Shown: in pieces, positions 27,583 through 40,213 of the stretch
Position numbering within the stretch: position 1 is the first letter of the stretch
Layout: the number at the start of each line of letters is the position of its first letter
DNA from: Siphonodentalium dalli
Lineage: Eukaryota > Mollusca > Scaphopoda > Gadilida > Siphonodentaliidae
NCBI GenBank assembly: GCA_032622095.1
Contig: CP136063.1
Span: 274,593,426-274,657,425, forward strand
Reading direction: 5' to 3'
DNA: 64,000 bases
Notes under the pieces: generated by a model
What the model saw: only the letters and a program-made list of their open reading frames with translations
Told to the model about the DNA's origin: nothing
Database searches by the model: none
Position numbers and translations under genes: made by a program

Positions 27583-30500
27583 TTAAATTGTAATTAGGGC
27601 TGATGTGTTGACCACAATGACATACCTGTTATGTTCGTGGGTTATGCGTGTGGAGTGTCCTGGAGCCCTAAAAACGGGCCATAATAGCGATAATGTTCGG
27701 TTTGTACATAGAAGTATTGAGGTCCGTGATGACCTACTTTTCCCAAATTTCAACTGCGTGGGGTGGTTTTCCACTACCAGCGGTCACACTCTCCACTAAT
27801 ATGCATCAACTAATGTGGAGGGATATCTCTGTAGAGTGTCCTGGTACCTTGAAATTAGGTAGAAATGCAAATTTATATGAAATCACGACGAATATGTAGG
27901 GACCCGTGCTGACCTCGTGCTCTAGAAAATCCAGCTGCGTGGGGTTAAATTGTAATTAGGGCTGATGTGTTGACCACAATGACATACCTGTTATGTTCGT
28001 GGGTTATGCGTGTGGAGTGTCCTGGAGCCCTAAAAACGGGCCATAATAGCGATAATGTTCGGTTTGTACATAGAAGTATTGAAGTCCGTGATGACCTGTT
28101 TTTACCAAATTTCAACTGCCTGGGGTGGTTTTCCACAACCAGCGGTCACACTGTCTACACATATGCATAAACTAACGTGGAGGGATATCTCTGTAGAGTG
28201 TCCTGGTACCTCGAAATTAGGTAGAAATGACAATTTATATCAAATCACGACGAATATGTCGGGACCCGTGCTGACCTTGTGCTCTAGAAATCCAGCTGCG
28301 TGGGGTTAAATTGTAATTAGGGCTGATGTGTTGACCACAATGACAAACCTGTTATGTTCGTGGATTATGCGTGTGGAGTGTCCTGGAGCCCTAAAAACGG
28401 GCCATAATAGCGATAATGTTCGGTTTGTACATAGAAGTATTGAAGTCCGTGATGACCTACTTTTCCCAAATTTCAACTGAGTGGGGTGGTTTTCCACTAC
28501 CTGCGGTCACACTCTCTACACATATGCATCAACTAATGTGGAGGGATATCTCTGTAGAGTGTCCTGGTACCTCGAAATTAGGTAGAAATGCCAATCTATA
28601 TGAAATCACGACGAATATGTCGGGACCCGTGCTGACATCGTGCTCTAGAAATCCAGCTGCGTGGGGTTAAATTGTAATTAGGACTGATGAGTTGACCACA
28701 ATGACATACGTGTTATGTTCGTGGGTTATGCGTGTGGAGTGTCCCGGAGCCCTAAAAACGGGCCATAATAGCGATAATGTTCGGTTTGTACATAGACGTA
28801 TTGAAGTCCGTGATGACCTGTTTTTACCAAATTTCAACTGCGTGGGGTGGTTTTCCACTACGAGCTCTCACACTGTCTACACATATGCATCAACTAATGT
28901 AGAGGGATATCTCTGTAGAGTGTCCTGGTACCTCGAAATTAGGTAGAAATGCCAATCTATATGAAATCACGACGAATATGTCGGGACACGTGCTGACCTC
29001 GTGCTCTAGAAATCCAGCTGCGTGGGGTTAAATTGTAATTAGGGCTGATGTGTTGACCACAATGACATACCTGTTATGTTCGTGGGTTATGCGTGTGGAG
29101 TGTCCTGGAGCCCTAAAAACGGGCCATAATAGCGATAATGTTTGGTTTGTACATATAAGTATTGAAGTCCGTGATGACCTGTTTTTACCAAATTTCAACT
29201 GCCTGGGGTGGTTTTCCACTACCAGCGGTCACACTGTCTACACATATGCATAAACTAACGTGGAGGGATATCTCTGTAGAGTGTCCTGGTACCTCGAAAT
29301 TAGGTAGAAATGACAATTTATATCAAATCACGACGAATATGTCGGGACCCGTGCTGACCTTGTGCTCTAGAAATCCAGCTGCGTGGGGTTAAATTGTAAT
29401 TAGGGCTGATGTGTTGACCACAATGACAAACCTGTTATGTTCGTGGATTATGCGTGTGGAGTGTCCTGGAGCCCTAAAAACGGGCCATAATAGCGATAAT
29501 GTTCGGTTTGTACATAGAAGTATTGAAGTCCGTGATGACCTACTTTTCCCAAATTTCAACTGAGTGGGGTGGTTTTCCACTACCTGCGGTCACACTCTCT
29601 ACACATATGCATCAACTAATGTGGAGGGATATCTCTGTAGAGTGTCCTGGTACCTCGAAATTAGGTAGAAATGCCAATCTATATGAAATCACGACGAATA
29701 TGTCGGGACCCGTGCTGACATCGTGCTCTAGAAATCCAGCTGCGTGGGGTTAAATTGTAATTAGGACTGATGAGTTGACCACAATGACATACGTGTTATG
29801 TTCGTGGGTTATGCGTGTGGAGTGTCCCGGAGCCCTAAAAACGGGCCATAATAGCGATAATGTTCGGTTTGTACATAGACGTATTGAAGTCCGTGATGAC
29901 CTGTTTTTACCAAATTTCAACTGCGTGGGGTGGTTTTCCACTACGAGCTCTCACACTGTCTACACATATGCATCAACTAATGTAGAGGGATATCTCTGTA
30001 GAGTGTCCTGGTACCTCGAAATTAGGTAGAAATGCCAATCTATATGAAATCACGACGAATATGTCGGGACACGTGCTGACCTCGTGCTCTAGAAATCCAG
30101 CTGCGTGGGGTTAAATTGTAATTAGGGCTGATGTGTTGACCACAATGACATACCTGTTATGTTCGTGGGTTATGCGTGTGGAGTGTCCTGGAGCCCTAAA
30201 AACGGGCCATAATAGCGATAATGTTTGGTTTGTACATATAAGTATTGAAGTCCGTGATGACCTGTTTTTACCAAATTTCAACTGCCTGGGGTGGTTTTCC
30301 ACTACCAGCGGTCACACTGTCTACACATATGCATAAACTAACGTGGAGGGATATCTCTGTAGAGTGTCCTGGTACCTCGAAATTAGGTAGAAATGACAAT
30401 TTATATCAAATCACGACGAATATGTCGGGACACGTGCTGACCTTGTGCTCTAGAAATCCAGCTGCGTGGGGTTAAATTGTAATTAGGGCTGATGTGTTGA

Positions 30501-31913
30501 CCACAATGACAAACCTGTTATGTTCGTGGATTATGCGTGTGGAGTGTCCTGGAGCCCTAAAAACGGGCCATAATAGCGATAATGTTCGGTTTGTACATAG
30601 AAGTATTGAAGTCCGTGATGACCTACTTTTCCCAAATTTCAACTGAGTGGGGTGGTTTTCCACTACCTGCGGTCACACTCTCTACACATATGCATCAACT
30701 AATGTGGAGGGATATCTCTGTAGAGTGTCCTGGTACCTCGAAATTAGGTAGAAATGCCAATCTATATGAAATCACGACGAATATGTCGGGACCCGTGCTG
30801 ACATCGTGCTCTAGAAATCCAGCTGCGTGGGGTTAAATTGTAATTAGGACTGATGAGTTGACCACAATGACATACCTGTTATGTTCGTGGGTTATGCGTG
30901 TGGAGTGTCCCGGAGCCCTAAAACGGGCCATAATAGCGATAATGTTCGGTTTGTACATAGACGTATTGAAGTCCGTGATGACCTGTTTTTACCAAATTTC
31001 AACTGCGTGGGGTGGTTTTCCACTACGAGCTCTCACACTGTCTACACATATGCATCAACTAATGTAGAGGGATATCTCTGTAGAGTGTCCTGGTACCTCG
31101 AAATTAGGTAGAAATGCCAATCTATATGAAATCACGACGAATATGTCGGGACACGTGCTGACCTCGTGCTCTAGAAATCCAGCTGCGTGGGGTTAAATTG
31201 TAATTAGGGCTGATGTGTTGACCACAATGACAAACCTGTTATGTTCGTGGGTTATGCGTGTGGAGTGTCCTGGAGCCCTAAAAACGGGCCATAATAGCGA
31301 TAATGTTCGGTTTGTACATAGACGTATTGAAGTCCGTGATGACCTGTTTTTACCAAATTTCAACTGCGTGGGGTGGTTTTCCACTACCAGCGGTCATACT
31401 CTCTGCACATATGCATCAACTAATGTGGAGGGATATCTCTGTAGAGTGTCCTGGCACCTCGAAATTAGGTAGGAATGCCAATTTATATGAAATCACGACG
31501 AATATATCGGGACCCGTGCTGACCTCGTGCTGTAGAAATCCAGCTGCGTGGGGTTAAATTGTAATTAGGGCTGATGTGTTGACCACAATGACATACCTGT
31601 CATGTTCGTGGGTTATGCGTGTGGAGTGTCCTGGAGCCCTAAAACGGGCCATAATAGCGATAATGTTCGGTTTGTACATAGACGTATTGAAGTCCGTGAT
31701 GACCTGTTTTTACCAAATTTCAACTGCGTGGGGTGGTTTTCCACTACCAGCGGTCACACTTTCTACACATATGCATCAACTAATGTGGATGGATATCTCT
31801 GTAGAGTGTCCTGTCACCTCGAAATTAGGTAGAAATGACAATTTATATGAAATCACGACGAATATGTCGGGACCCGTGCTGACCTCGTGCTTTAGAAATC
31901 CAGCTGCTTGGGG
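27583..31913 (+). repeat. Satellite A twelve-monomer version of the same repeat, copy 2 (4331 bp)
   Basis: Same order as copy 1, but the three-monomer subunit is present three times (27945, 29028 and 30111, spacing 1083 bp) instead of twice. The left part therefore aligns with copy 1 at +3249 and the right part (from 30111) at +4331. The added length, 1082 bp, is three monomers. The flanking monomers (26884-27582 and 31215-31913) match at the +4331 offset, including GGTCATACTCTCTGC (27061 and 31392), AATATATCGGG (27170 and 31501) and ATACCTGTCATG (27261 and 31592). Confidence 0.88.
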
Positions 31914-34500
31914 TTAAATTGTAATTAGGGCTGATGTGTTGACCACAATGGCATACCTGTTATGTTCGTGAGTTATGCGTGTGGAGTGGGCTGGAGCCCT
32001 AAAAACGGGCCATAATAGCGATAATGTTCGGTTTGTACATAGAAGTATTGAGGTCCGTGATGACCTACTTTTCCCAAATTTCAACTCCGTGGGGTGGTTT
32101 TCCACTACCAGCGGTCACACTCTCCACAAATATGCATCAACTAATGTGGAGGGATATCTCTGTAGAGTGTCCTGGTACCTCGAAATTAGGTAGAAATGCC
32201 AATTTATATGAAATCACGACGAATATGTCGGGACCCGTGCTGACCTCGTGCTCTAGAAAATCCAGCTGCGTGGGGTTAAATTGTAATTAGGGCTGATGTG
32301 TTGACCACAATGACATACCTGTTATGTTCGTGGGTTATGCGTGTGGAGTGTCCTGGAGCCCTAAAAACGGGCCATAATAGCGATAATGTTTGGTTTGTAC
32401 ATAGACGTATTGAAGTCCGTGATGACCTGTTTTTACCAAATTTCAACTGCGTGGGGTGGTTTTCCACTACCAGCGGTCACACTCTCTACACATATGCATA
32501 AACTGATGTGTAGGGATATCTCTGTAGAGTGTCCTGGTACCTCGAAATTAGGTAGAAATGACAATTTATATCAAATCACGACGAATATGTCGGGACCCGT
32601 GCTGACCTCGTGCTCTAGAAATCCAGCTGCGTGGGGTTAAATTGTAATTAGGGCTGATGTGTTGACCACAATGACAAACATGTTATGTTCGTGGATTATG
32701 CGTGTGGAGTGTCATGGAGCCCTAAAAACGGGCCGTAATAGCGATAATGTTCGGTTTGTACATAGAAGTATTGAAGTCCGTGATGACCTGTTTTTACCAA
32801 ATTTCAACTGCGTGGGGTGGTTTTCCACAACCAGCTCTCACACTGTCTACACATATGCATCAACTAATGTGGAGGGATATCTCTGTAGAGTGTCCTGGCA
32901 CCTCGAAATTAGGTAGAAATGCCAATTTATATGAAATCACAACGAATATATCGGGACCCGTGCTGACCTCGTGCTGTAGAAATCTAGCTGCGTGGGGTTA
33001 AATTGTAATTAGGGCTGATGTGTTGACCACAATGACATACCTGTCATGTTCGTGGGTTATGCATGTGGAGTGTCCTGGAGCCCTAAAACGGGCCATAATA
33101 GCGATAATGTTCGGTTTGTACATAGACGTATTGAAGTCCGTGATGACCTGTTTTTACCAAATTTCAACTGCGTGGGGTGGTTTTCCACTACCAGCGGTCA
33201 CACTGTCTTCACATATGCATCAACTAATGTGGATGGATATCTCTGTAGAGTGTCCTGTCACCTCGAAATTAGGTAGAAATGACAATTTATATGAAATCAC
33301 GACGAATATGTCGGGACCCGTGCTGACCTCGTGCTTTAGAAATCCAGCTGCGTGGGGTTAAATTGTAATTAGGGCTGATGTGTTGACCACAATGGCATAC
33401 CTGTTATGTTCGTGGGTTATGCGTGTGGAGTGTGCTGGAGCCCTAAAAACGGGCCATAATAGCGATAATGTTCGGTTTGTACATAGAAGTATTGAGGTCA
33501 GTGATGACCTACTTTTCCCAAATTTCAACTGCGTGGGGTGGTTTTCCACTACCAGCGGTCACACTCTCCACAAATATGCATCAACTAATGTGGAGGGATA
33601 TCTCTGTAGAGTGTCCTGGTACCTCGAAATTAGGTAGAAATGCCAATTTATATGAAATCACGACGAATATGTCGGGACCCGTGCTGACCTCGTGCTCTAG
33701 AAAATCCAGCTGTGTGGGGTTAAATTGTAATTAGGGCTGATGTGTTGACCACAATGACATACCTGTTATGTTCGTGGGTTATGCGTGTGGAGTGTCCTGG
33801 AGCCCTAAAAACGGGCCATAATAGCGATAATGTGTGGTTTGTACATAGACGTATTGAAGTCCGTGATGACCTGTTTTTACCAAATTTCAACTGCGTGGGG
33901 TGGTTTTCCACTACCAGCTGTCACACTGTCTACACATATGCATAAACTAATGTGTAGGGATATCTCTGTAGAGCGTCCTGGTACCTCGAAATTAGGTAGA
34001 AATGACAATTTATATCAAATCACGACGAATATGTCGGGACCCGTGCTGACCTCGTGCTCTAGAAATCCAGCTGCGTGGGGTTAAATTGTAATTAGGGCTG
34101 ATGTGTTGACCACAATGACAAACATGTTATGTTCGTGGATTATGCGTGTGGAGTGTCATGGAGCCCTAAAAACGGGCCGTAATAGCGATAATGTTCGGTT
34201 TGTACATAGAAGTATTGAAGTCCGTGATGACCTACTTTTCCCAAATTTCAACTGCGTGGGGTGGTTTTCCACTACCAGCGGTCACACTCTCTACACATAT
34301 GCATCAACTAATGTGGAGGGATATCTCTGTAGAGTGTCCTGGTACCTCGAAATTAGGTAGAAATGCCAATATATATGAAATCACGACGAATATGTCGGGA
34401 CCCGTGCTGACATCGTGCTCTAGAAATCCAGCTGCGTGGGGTTAAATTGTAATTAGGGCTGATGTGTTGACCACAATGACAAACCTGTTATGTTCGTGGG
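31600..34500 (+). repeat. Satellite A four-monomer higher-order repeat (1444 bp), two copies
   Basis: Monomers from about 31600 to 33040 are repeated at about 33040 to 34480 with offset 1444 bp. Shared marks are CACAATGGCATACC (31947 and 33391), GAGTGTGCTGGAGC/GAGTGGGCTGGAGC (31984 and 33428), ACTRATGTGTAGGG (32503 and 33947), AAACATGTTATG (32676 and 34120) and GTGTCATGGAGCC (32708 and 34152). The unit overlaps the end of the preceding block. Part of the same class order resumes after the inserted element (35618 onward). Confidence 0.85.
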
Positions 34501-34718
34501 TTATGCGTGTGGAGTGTCCTGGAGCCCTAAAAACGGGCCATAATAGCGATAATGTTCGGTTTGTACATAGACGTATTGAAGTCCGTGATGACCTGTTTTT
34601 ACCAACTTTCAACTGCGTGGGGTGGTTTTCCACTACCAGCGGTCATACTCTCTGCACATATGCATCAACTAATGTGGAGGGATATCTCTGCACACTCTTA
34701 AAAATATAGGTTCTTCAG

Positions 34719-34736
34719 AGTACCTACGTAGGTACT
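34719..34736. repeat. 18-bp perfect palindrome inside the inserted element
   Basis: AGTACCTACGTAGGTACT is its own reverse complement. It lies 26 bp inside the left end of the 791-bp element and shares the GTACC/GGTAC arms with the neighbouring palindrome array. Confidence 0.9.
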
Positions 34737-34752
34737 AAGCTTTGTCCCAGGG

Positions 34753-34882
34753 GGAGTACCAACTTTTTGGTACTCTGGAGTACCAAAAGTATAGGTACTC
34801 TAGAGTACCAAAATGTTTGGTACTCTGGAGTACCAACTTCTTGGTACTCTAGAGTACCAAATTGTTGGTACTCTGGATTACC
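34753..34882. repeat. Array of ~25-bp palindromic units (GGTACTCTRGAGTACC)
   Basis: GGTACTC starts recur at 34769, 34794, 34819, 34843 and 34867, spaced 25, 25, 24 and 24 bp. Each unit has the form GGTACTCTRGAGTACC; the versions with central CTAG are perfect palindromes, the longest being TTGGTACTCTAGAGTACCAA at 34841-34860. Those with central CTGG are imperfect by one base pair. Degenerate single copies lie farther along the element (near 35025-35065, 35350-35370 and 35408-35430). Such tandem palindromes could form cruciforms or bind a dimeric protein, as subterminal repeats of DNA transposons do; no function is shown. Confidence 0.88.
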
Positions 34883-35483
34883 GAATAATTATTTAAGTTC
34901 TACCCGGGCATTGTGCATATAATACCCACCCGCATTTATGTCACCCAAGCCATGACGCTCACGATATGAGGTGCCAAGAAATAGATGCTTTCATGATACG
35001 CCCTATATATTATCTGAAGTACCAAAATATCAAGACAGGTACTCTGAAGTATTTAGGTACTACGCATAGATCCAGCAATTTGATACTCCAGAGAACAAAA
35101 CAGCCCTGATACCGGCAAATTTAACAATGTGACATGTTACATTCCAAATTATGCTGCCGCGTTTAAACATCCAATTAAGTACAAAACCACAAAGACTGCC
35201 TTGCATAGTGCTAAATGAAATAATCCTACAGATCTACGACCGCGAGTCGACGGGCGGCCATTTTTCACTTTAATTTAATCGTTTGCACACGGCACTCGAT
35301 ATTGACACACCCACGGTCTCACCCAATCAGCATGGAGCCAACGATTGGCACTCTGTGGAGTACCAACTCATGTGGTTCTATAACGCTAAAAAGGCTCTAA
35401 AGGCTTATAGTACCAAACTGTCTGGTACTATCGCGGCTTTAGGTTCCATGGGGTACCTAAATCAATTGCTTTATTTGAGAGTG

Positions 35484-38400
35484 TAGAGTGTCCTGGCACC
35501 TCGAAATTAGGTAGAAATGCCAATTTATATGAAATCACGACGAATATATCGGGACCCGTGCTGACCTCGTGCTGTAGAAATCCAGCTGCGTGGGGTTAAA
35601 TTGTAATTAGGGCTGATGTGTTGACCACAATGACATACCTGTTATGTTCGTGGGTTATGCGTGTGGAGTGTCCTGAAGCCCTAAATCGGGCCATAATAGC
35701 GATAATGTTCGGTTTGTACATAGACGTATTGAAGTCCGTGATGACCTGTTTTTACCAAATTTCAACTGCGTGGGGTGGTTTTCCACTACCAGCGGTCACA
35801 CTGTCTACACATATGCATCAACTAATGTGGATGGATATCTCTGTAGAGTGTCCTGTCACCTCGAAATTAGGTAGAAATGACAATTTATATGAAATCACGA
35901 CGAATATGTCGGGACCCGTGCTGACCTCGTGCTTTAGAAATTCAGCTGCGTGGGGTTAAATTGTAATTAGGGCTGATGTGTTGACCACAATGGCATACCT
36001 GTTATGTTCGTGGGTTATGCGTGTGGAGTGTCATGGAGTCCTAAAAACGGGCCATAATAGCGATAATGTTCGGTTTGTACATAGAAGTAATGAGGTCCGT
36101 GATGACCTACTTTTCCCAAATTTCAACTGCGTGGGGTGGTTTTCCACTACCAGCGGTCACACTGTCTACACATATGCATAAACTAATGTGTAGGGATATC
36201 TCTGTAGAGTGTCCTGGTACCTCGAAATTAGGTAGAAATGACAATTTATATCAAATCACGACGAATATGTCGGGACCCGTGCTGACCTCGTGCTCTAGAA
36301 AATCCAGCTGCGTGGGGTTAAATTGTAATTAGGGCTGATGTGTTGACCACAATGACATACCTGTTATGTTCGTGGGTTATGCGTGTGGAGTGTCCTGGAG
36401 CCCTAAAAACGGGCCATAATAGCGATAATGTTTGGTTTGTACATAGACGTATTGAAGTCCGTGATGACCTGTTTTTACCAAATTTCAACTGCGTGGGGTG
36501 GTTTTCCACTACCAGCGGTCACACTGTCTACACATATGCATAAACTAATGTGTAGGGATATCTCTGTAGAGTGTCCTGGTACCTCGAAATTAGGTAGAAA
36601 TGACAATTTATATCAAATCACGACGAATATGTCGGGACCCGTGCTGACCTCGTGCTCTAGAAATCCAGCTGCGTGGGGTTAAATTGTAATTAGGGCTGAT
36701 GTGTTGACCACAATGACAAACATGTTATGTTCATGGATTATGCGTGTGGAGTGTCATGGAGCCCTAAAAACGGGCCATAATAGCGATAATGTTCGGTTTG
36801 TACATAGAAGTATTGAAGTCCGTGATGACCTACTTTTCCCAAATTTCAACTGCTTGGGGTGGTTTTCCACTACCAGCGGTCACACTCTCTACACATATGC
36901 ATCAACTAATGTGGAGGGATATCTCTGTAGAGTGTCCTGGTACCTCGAAATTAGGTAGAAATGCCAATCTATATGAAATCACGACGAATATGTCGGGACC
37001 CGTGCTGACATCGTGCTCTAGAAATCAAGCTGCGTGGGGTTAAATTGTAATTAGGACTGATGAGTTGACCACAATGAAATACCTGTTATGTTCGTGGGTT
37101 ATGCGTGTGGAGTGTCCTGGAGCCCTAAAAACGGGCCATAATAGCGATAATGTTTGGTTTGTACATAGACGTATTGAAGTCCGTGATGACCTGTTTTTTA
37201 CCAAATTTCAACTGCGTGGGGTGGTTTTCCACTACCAGCGGTCACACTATCTACACATATGCATCAACTAATGTGGAGGGATATCTCTGTAGAGTGTCCT
37301 GGTACCTCGAAATTAGGTAGAAATGACAATCTATATGAAATCACGACGAATATGTCGGGACACGTGCTGACCTCGTGCTCTAGAAATCCAGCTGCGTGGG
37401 GTTAAATTGTAATTAGGACTGATGTGTTGACCACAATGACATACCTGTTATGTTCGTGGGTTATGCGTGTGGAGTGTCCTGGAGCCCTAAAACGGGCCAT
37501 AATAGCGATAATGTTCGGTTTGTACATAGACGTATTGAAGTCCGTGATGACCTGTTTTTACCAAATTTCAACTGCGTGGGGTGGTTTTCCACTACCAGCG
37601 GTCATATTGTCTACACATATGCATCAACTAATGTGGAGGGATATCTCTGTAGAGTGTCCTGTCACCTCGAAATTAGGTAGAAATGACAATTTATATGAAA
37701 TCACGACGAATATGTCGGGACCCGTGCTGACCTCGTGCTGTAGAAATCCAGCTGCGTGGGGTTAAATTGTAATTAGGGCTGATGTGTTGACCACAATGAC
37801 ATACCTGTTATGTTCGTGGGTTATGCGTGTGGAGTGTCCTGGAGCCCTAAAAACGGGCCATAATAGCGATAATGTTCGGTTTGTACATAGAGGTATTGAG
37901 GTCCGTGATGACCTACTTTTCCCAAATTTCAACTGCGTGGGGTGGTTTTCCACTACCAGCGGTCACACTCTCCACAAATATGCATCAACTAATGTGGAGG
38001 GATATCTCTGTAGAGTGTCCTGGTACCTCGAAATTAGGTAGAAATGCCAATTTATATGAAATCACGACGAATATGTCGGAACCCGTGCTGACCTCGTGCT
38101 TTAGAAATCCAGCTGCGTGGGGTTAAATTGTAATTAGGGCTGATGTGTTGACCACAATGACAAACATGTTATGTTCGTGGGTTATGCGTGTGGAGTGTCC
38201 TGGAGCCCTAAAAACGGGCCATAATAGCGATAATGTTTGGTTTGTACATAGACGCATTGAAGTCCGTGATGACCTGTTTTTACCAAATTTCAACTGCGTT
38301 GGGTGGTTTTCCACTACCAGCGTTCATATTGTCTACACATATGCATCAACTAATGTGGAGGGATATCTCTGTAGAGTGTCCTGGCACCTCGAAATTAGGT

Positions 38401-40213
38401 AGAAATGCCAATTTATATGAAATCACGACGAATATGTCGGGACCCGTGCTGACCTCGTGCTTTAGACATCCAGCTGCGTGGGGTTAAATTGTAATTAGGG
38501 CTGATGTGTTGACCACAATGGCATACCTGTTATGTTCGTGGGTTATGCGTGTGGAGTGTCCTGGAGCCCTAAAAACGGGCCATAATAGCGATAATGTGCG
38601 GTTTGTACATAGACGTATTGAAGTCCGTGATGACCTGTTTTTACCAAATTTCAACTGCGTGGGGTGGTTTTCCACTACCAGCGGTCATACTTTCTACACA
38701 TATGCATCAACTAATGTGGAGGGATATCTCTGTAGAGTGTCCTGGCACCTCGAAATTAGGTAGAAATGCCAATTTATATGAAATCACGACGAATATGTCG
38801 GGACCCGTGCTGACCTCGTGCTGTAGAAATCCAGCTGCGTGGGGTTAAATTGTAATTAGGGCTGATGTGTTGACCACAATGACATACCTGTTATGTTCGT
38901 GTGTTATGCGTGTGGAGTGTCCTGGAGCCCTAAAACGGGCCATAATAGCGATAATGTTCGGTTTGTACATAGACGTATTGAAGTCCGTGATGACCTGTTT
39001 TTACCAAATTTCAACTGCGTGGGGTGGTTTTCCACTACCAGCGGTCACACTGTCTACACATATGCATCAACTAATGTGGATGGATATCTCTGTAGAGTGT
39101 CCCGTCACCTCTAAATTAGGTAGAAATGATAATTTATATCAAATCACGACGAATATGTCGGGACCCGTGCTGACCTCGTGCTTTAGAAATCCAGCTGCGT
39201 GGGGTTAAATTGTAATTAGGCCTTATGTGTTGACCACAATGACATACCTGTTATGTTCGTGGGTTATGCGTGTGGAGTGTCCTGGAGCCCTAAACACGGG
39301 CCATAATAGCGATAATGTTCGGTTTGTACATAGACGTATTGAAGTCCGTGATGACCTGTTTTTACCAAATTTCAACTGCGTGGGGTGGTTTTCCACTACC
39401 AGCTCTCACATTGTCTACACATATGCATCAACTAATATGGAGGGATATCTCTGTAGAGTTTCCTAGCACCTCGAAATTAGGTAGAAATGACAATTTATAT
39501 GAAATCACGACGAATATGTCGGGACCCGTGCTGACCCCGTGCTTTAGAAATCCAGCTGCGTGGGGTTAAATTGTAATTAGGGCTGATGTGTTGACCACAA
39601 TGACATACCTGTTATGTTCGTGGGTTATGAGTGTGGAGTGTCCTGGAGCCTTAAATACGGGCCATAATGGCGATAATGTTTGGTTTGTACATAGACGTAT
39701 TGAAGTCCGTGATGACCTGTTTTTACCAAATTTCAACTGCGTGGGGTGGTTTTCCACTACCAGCGGTCACACTCTCTACACATATGCATCAAATAATGTG
39801 GAGGGATATCTCTGTAGAGTGTCCTGGCACCTCGAAATTAGGTAGAAATGACAATTTATATGAAATCACGACGAATATGTCGGGACCCGTGCTGACCTCG
39901 TGCTGAAGAAATCCAGCTGCGTGGGGTTAAATTGTAATTAGGGCTGATGTGTTGACCACAATGACATACCTGTTATGTTCGTGTGTTATGCGTGTGGAGT
40001 GTCCTGGAGCCCTAAAAACGGGCCATAATAGCGATAATGTTCGGTTTGTACATAGACGTATTGAAGTCCTTGATGACCTGTTTTTACCAAATTTCAACTG
40101 CGTGGGGTGGTTTTCCACTACCAGCGGTCACACCCTCTATACATATGCATTAACTAATGTGGATGGATAACTCTGTAGAAAAGTAGGTAAGTAAAACGAC
40201 AATTTATATGAAA
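35484..40213 (+). repeat. Satellite A array, block 2 right part
   Basis: About 13 monomers continuing the plus orientation. The first completes the monomer broken by the 791-bp insertion and carries the same private AATATATCGGG mark (35543) as the equivalent monomer at 31501. Monomers are mixed in class with no clear higher-order repeat after about 37000; one (35978-36332) looks like a hybrid of two classes. The last monomer is already decayed: from about 40165 part of the CTCTGTAGAGTGTCC region is lost or replaced, and recognisable sequence ends at GACAATTTATATGAAA (40198-40213). Confidence 0.93.

Larger units (their letters stand above)
17108..34690 (+). repeat. Satellite A array, block 2 left part (plus orientation)
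   Basis: About 49 monomers of the same 361-bp satellite, reverse-complemented relative to block 1. The first monomer is still somewhat diverged (for example GGTGATCACAATG and TTACCATGTTGGTGAG, 17130-17170); from about 17220 onward monomers are near consensus. The same monomer classes seen in block 1 occur here, so both blocks share a recent common history. Short open frames repeat in each monomer and are not called. The array is interrupted at 34691 by an inserted element and continues in the same monomer at 35484. Confidence 0.97.
34693..35483. mobile_element. 791-bp inserted element, MITE-like, palindrome-rich, with TA target
   Basis: The satellite A monomer is cut cleanly: the left side ends ATATCTCTG at 34690 and the right resumes TAGAGTGTCC at 35484, which are adjacent in the uninterrupted monomer. 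The ends are weakly inverted: the left starts CACTCTTAAAAATA (34693) and the reverse complement of the right end starts CACTCTCAAATAAA, matching 11 of 14. The right flank begins TA; the left flank has CA (34691-34692) where the monomer has TA, consistent with a 2-bp TA target duplication with one mutated copy. This suggests a Tc1/mariner-like or other TA-targeting non-autonomous element; family assignment is inference. No transposase is seen. A 67-residue frame at 35283-35486 runs out into the satellite and is not called. Only one copy is present although it sits beside repeated multi-monomer units, so it arrived after those units formed or was not amplified with them. Confidence 0.7.

Noticed and set aside
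35283-35486. 67-residue plus-strand frame in the 791-bp element
   Set aside because: No recognisable domain, and its end runs past the element boundary into satellite A.
1-40213. CENP-B box in satellite A (TTCGAGGTACCAGGAC region)
   Set aside because: It has TTCG and the central A but only two of the four CGGG positions, and common monomer variants (TTCGAGGTGCC) lose the A. It is not a convincing box.
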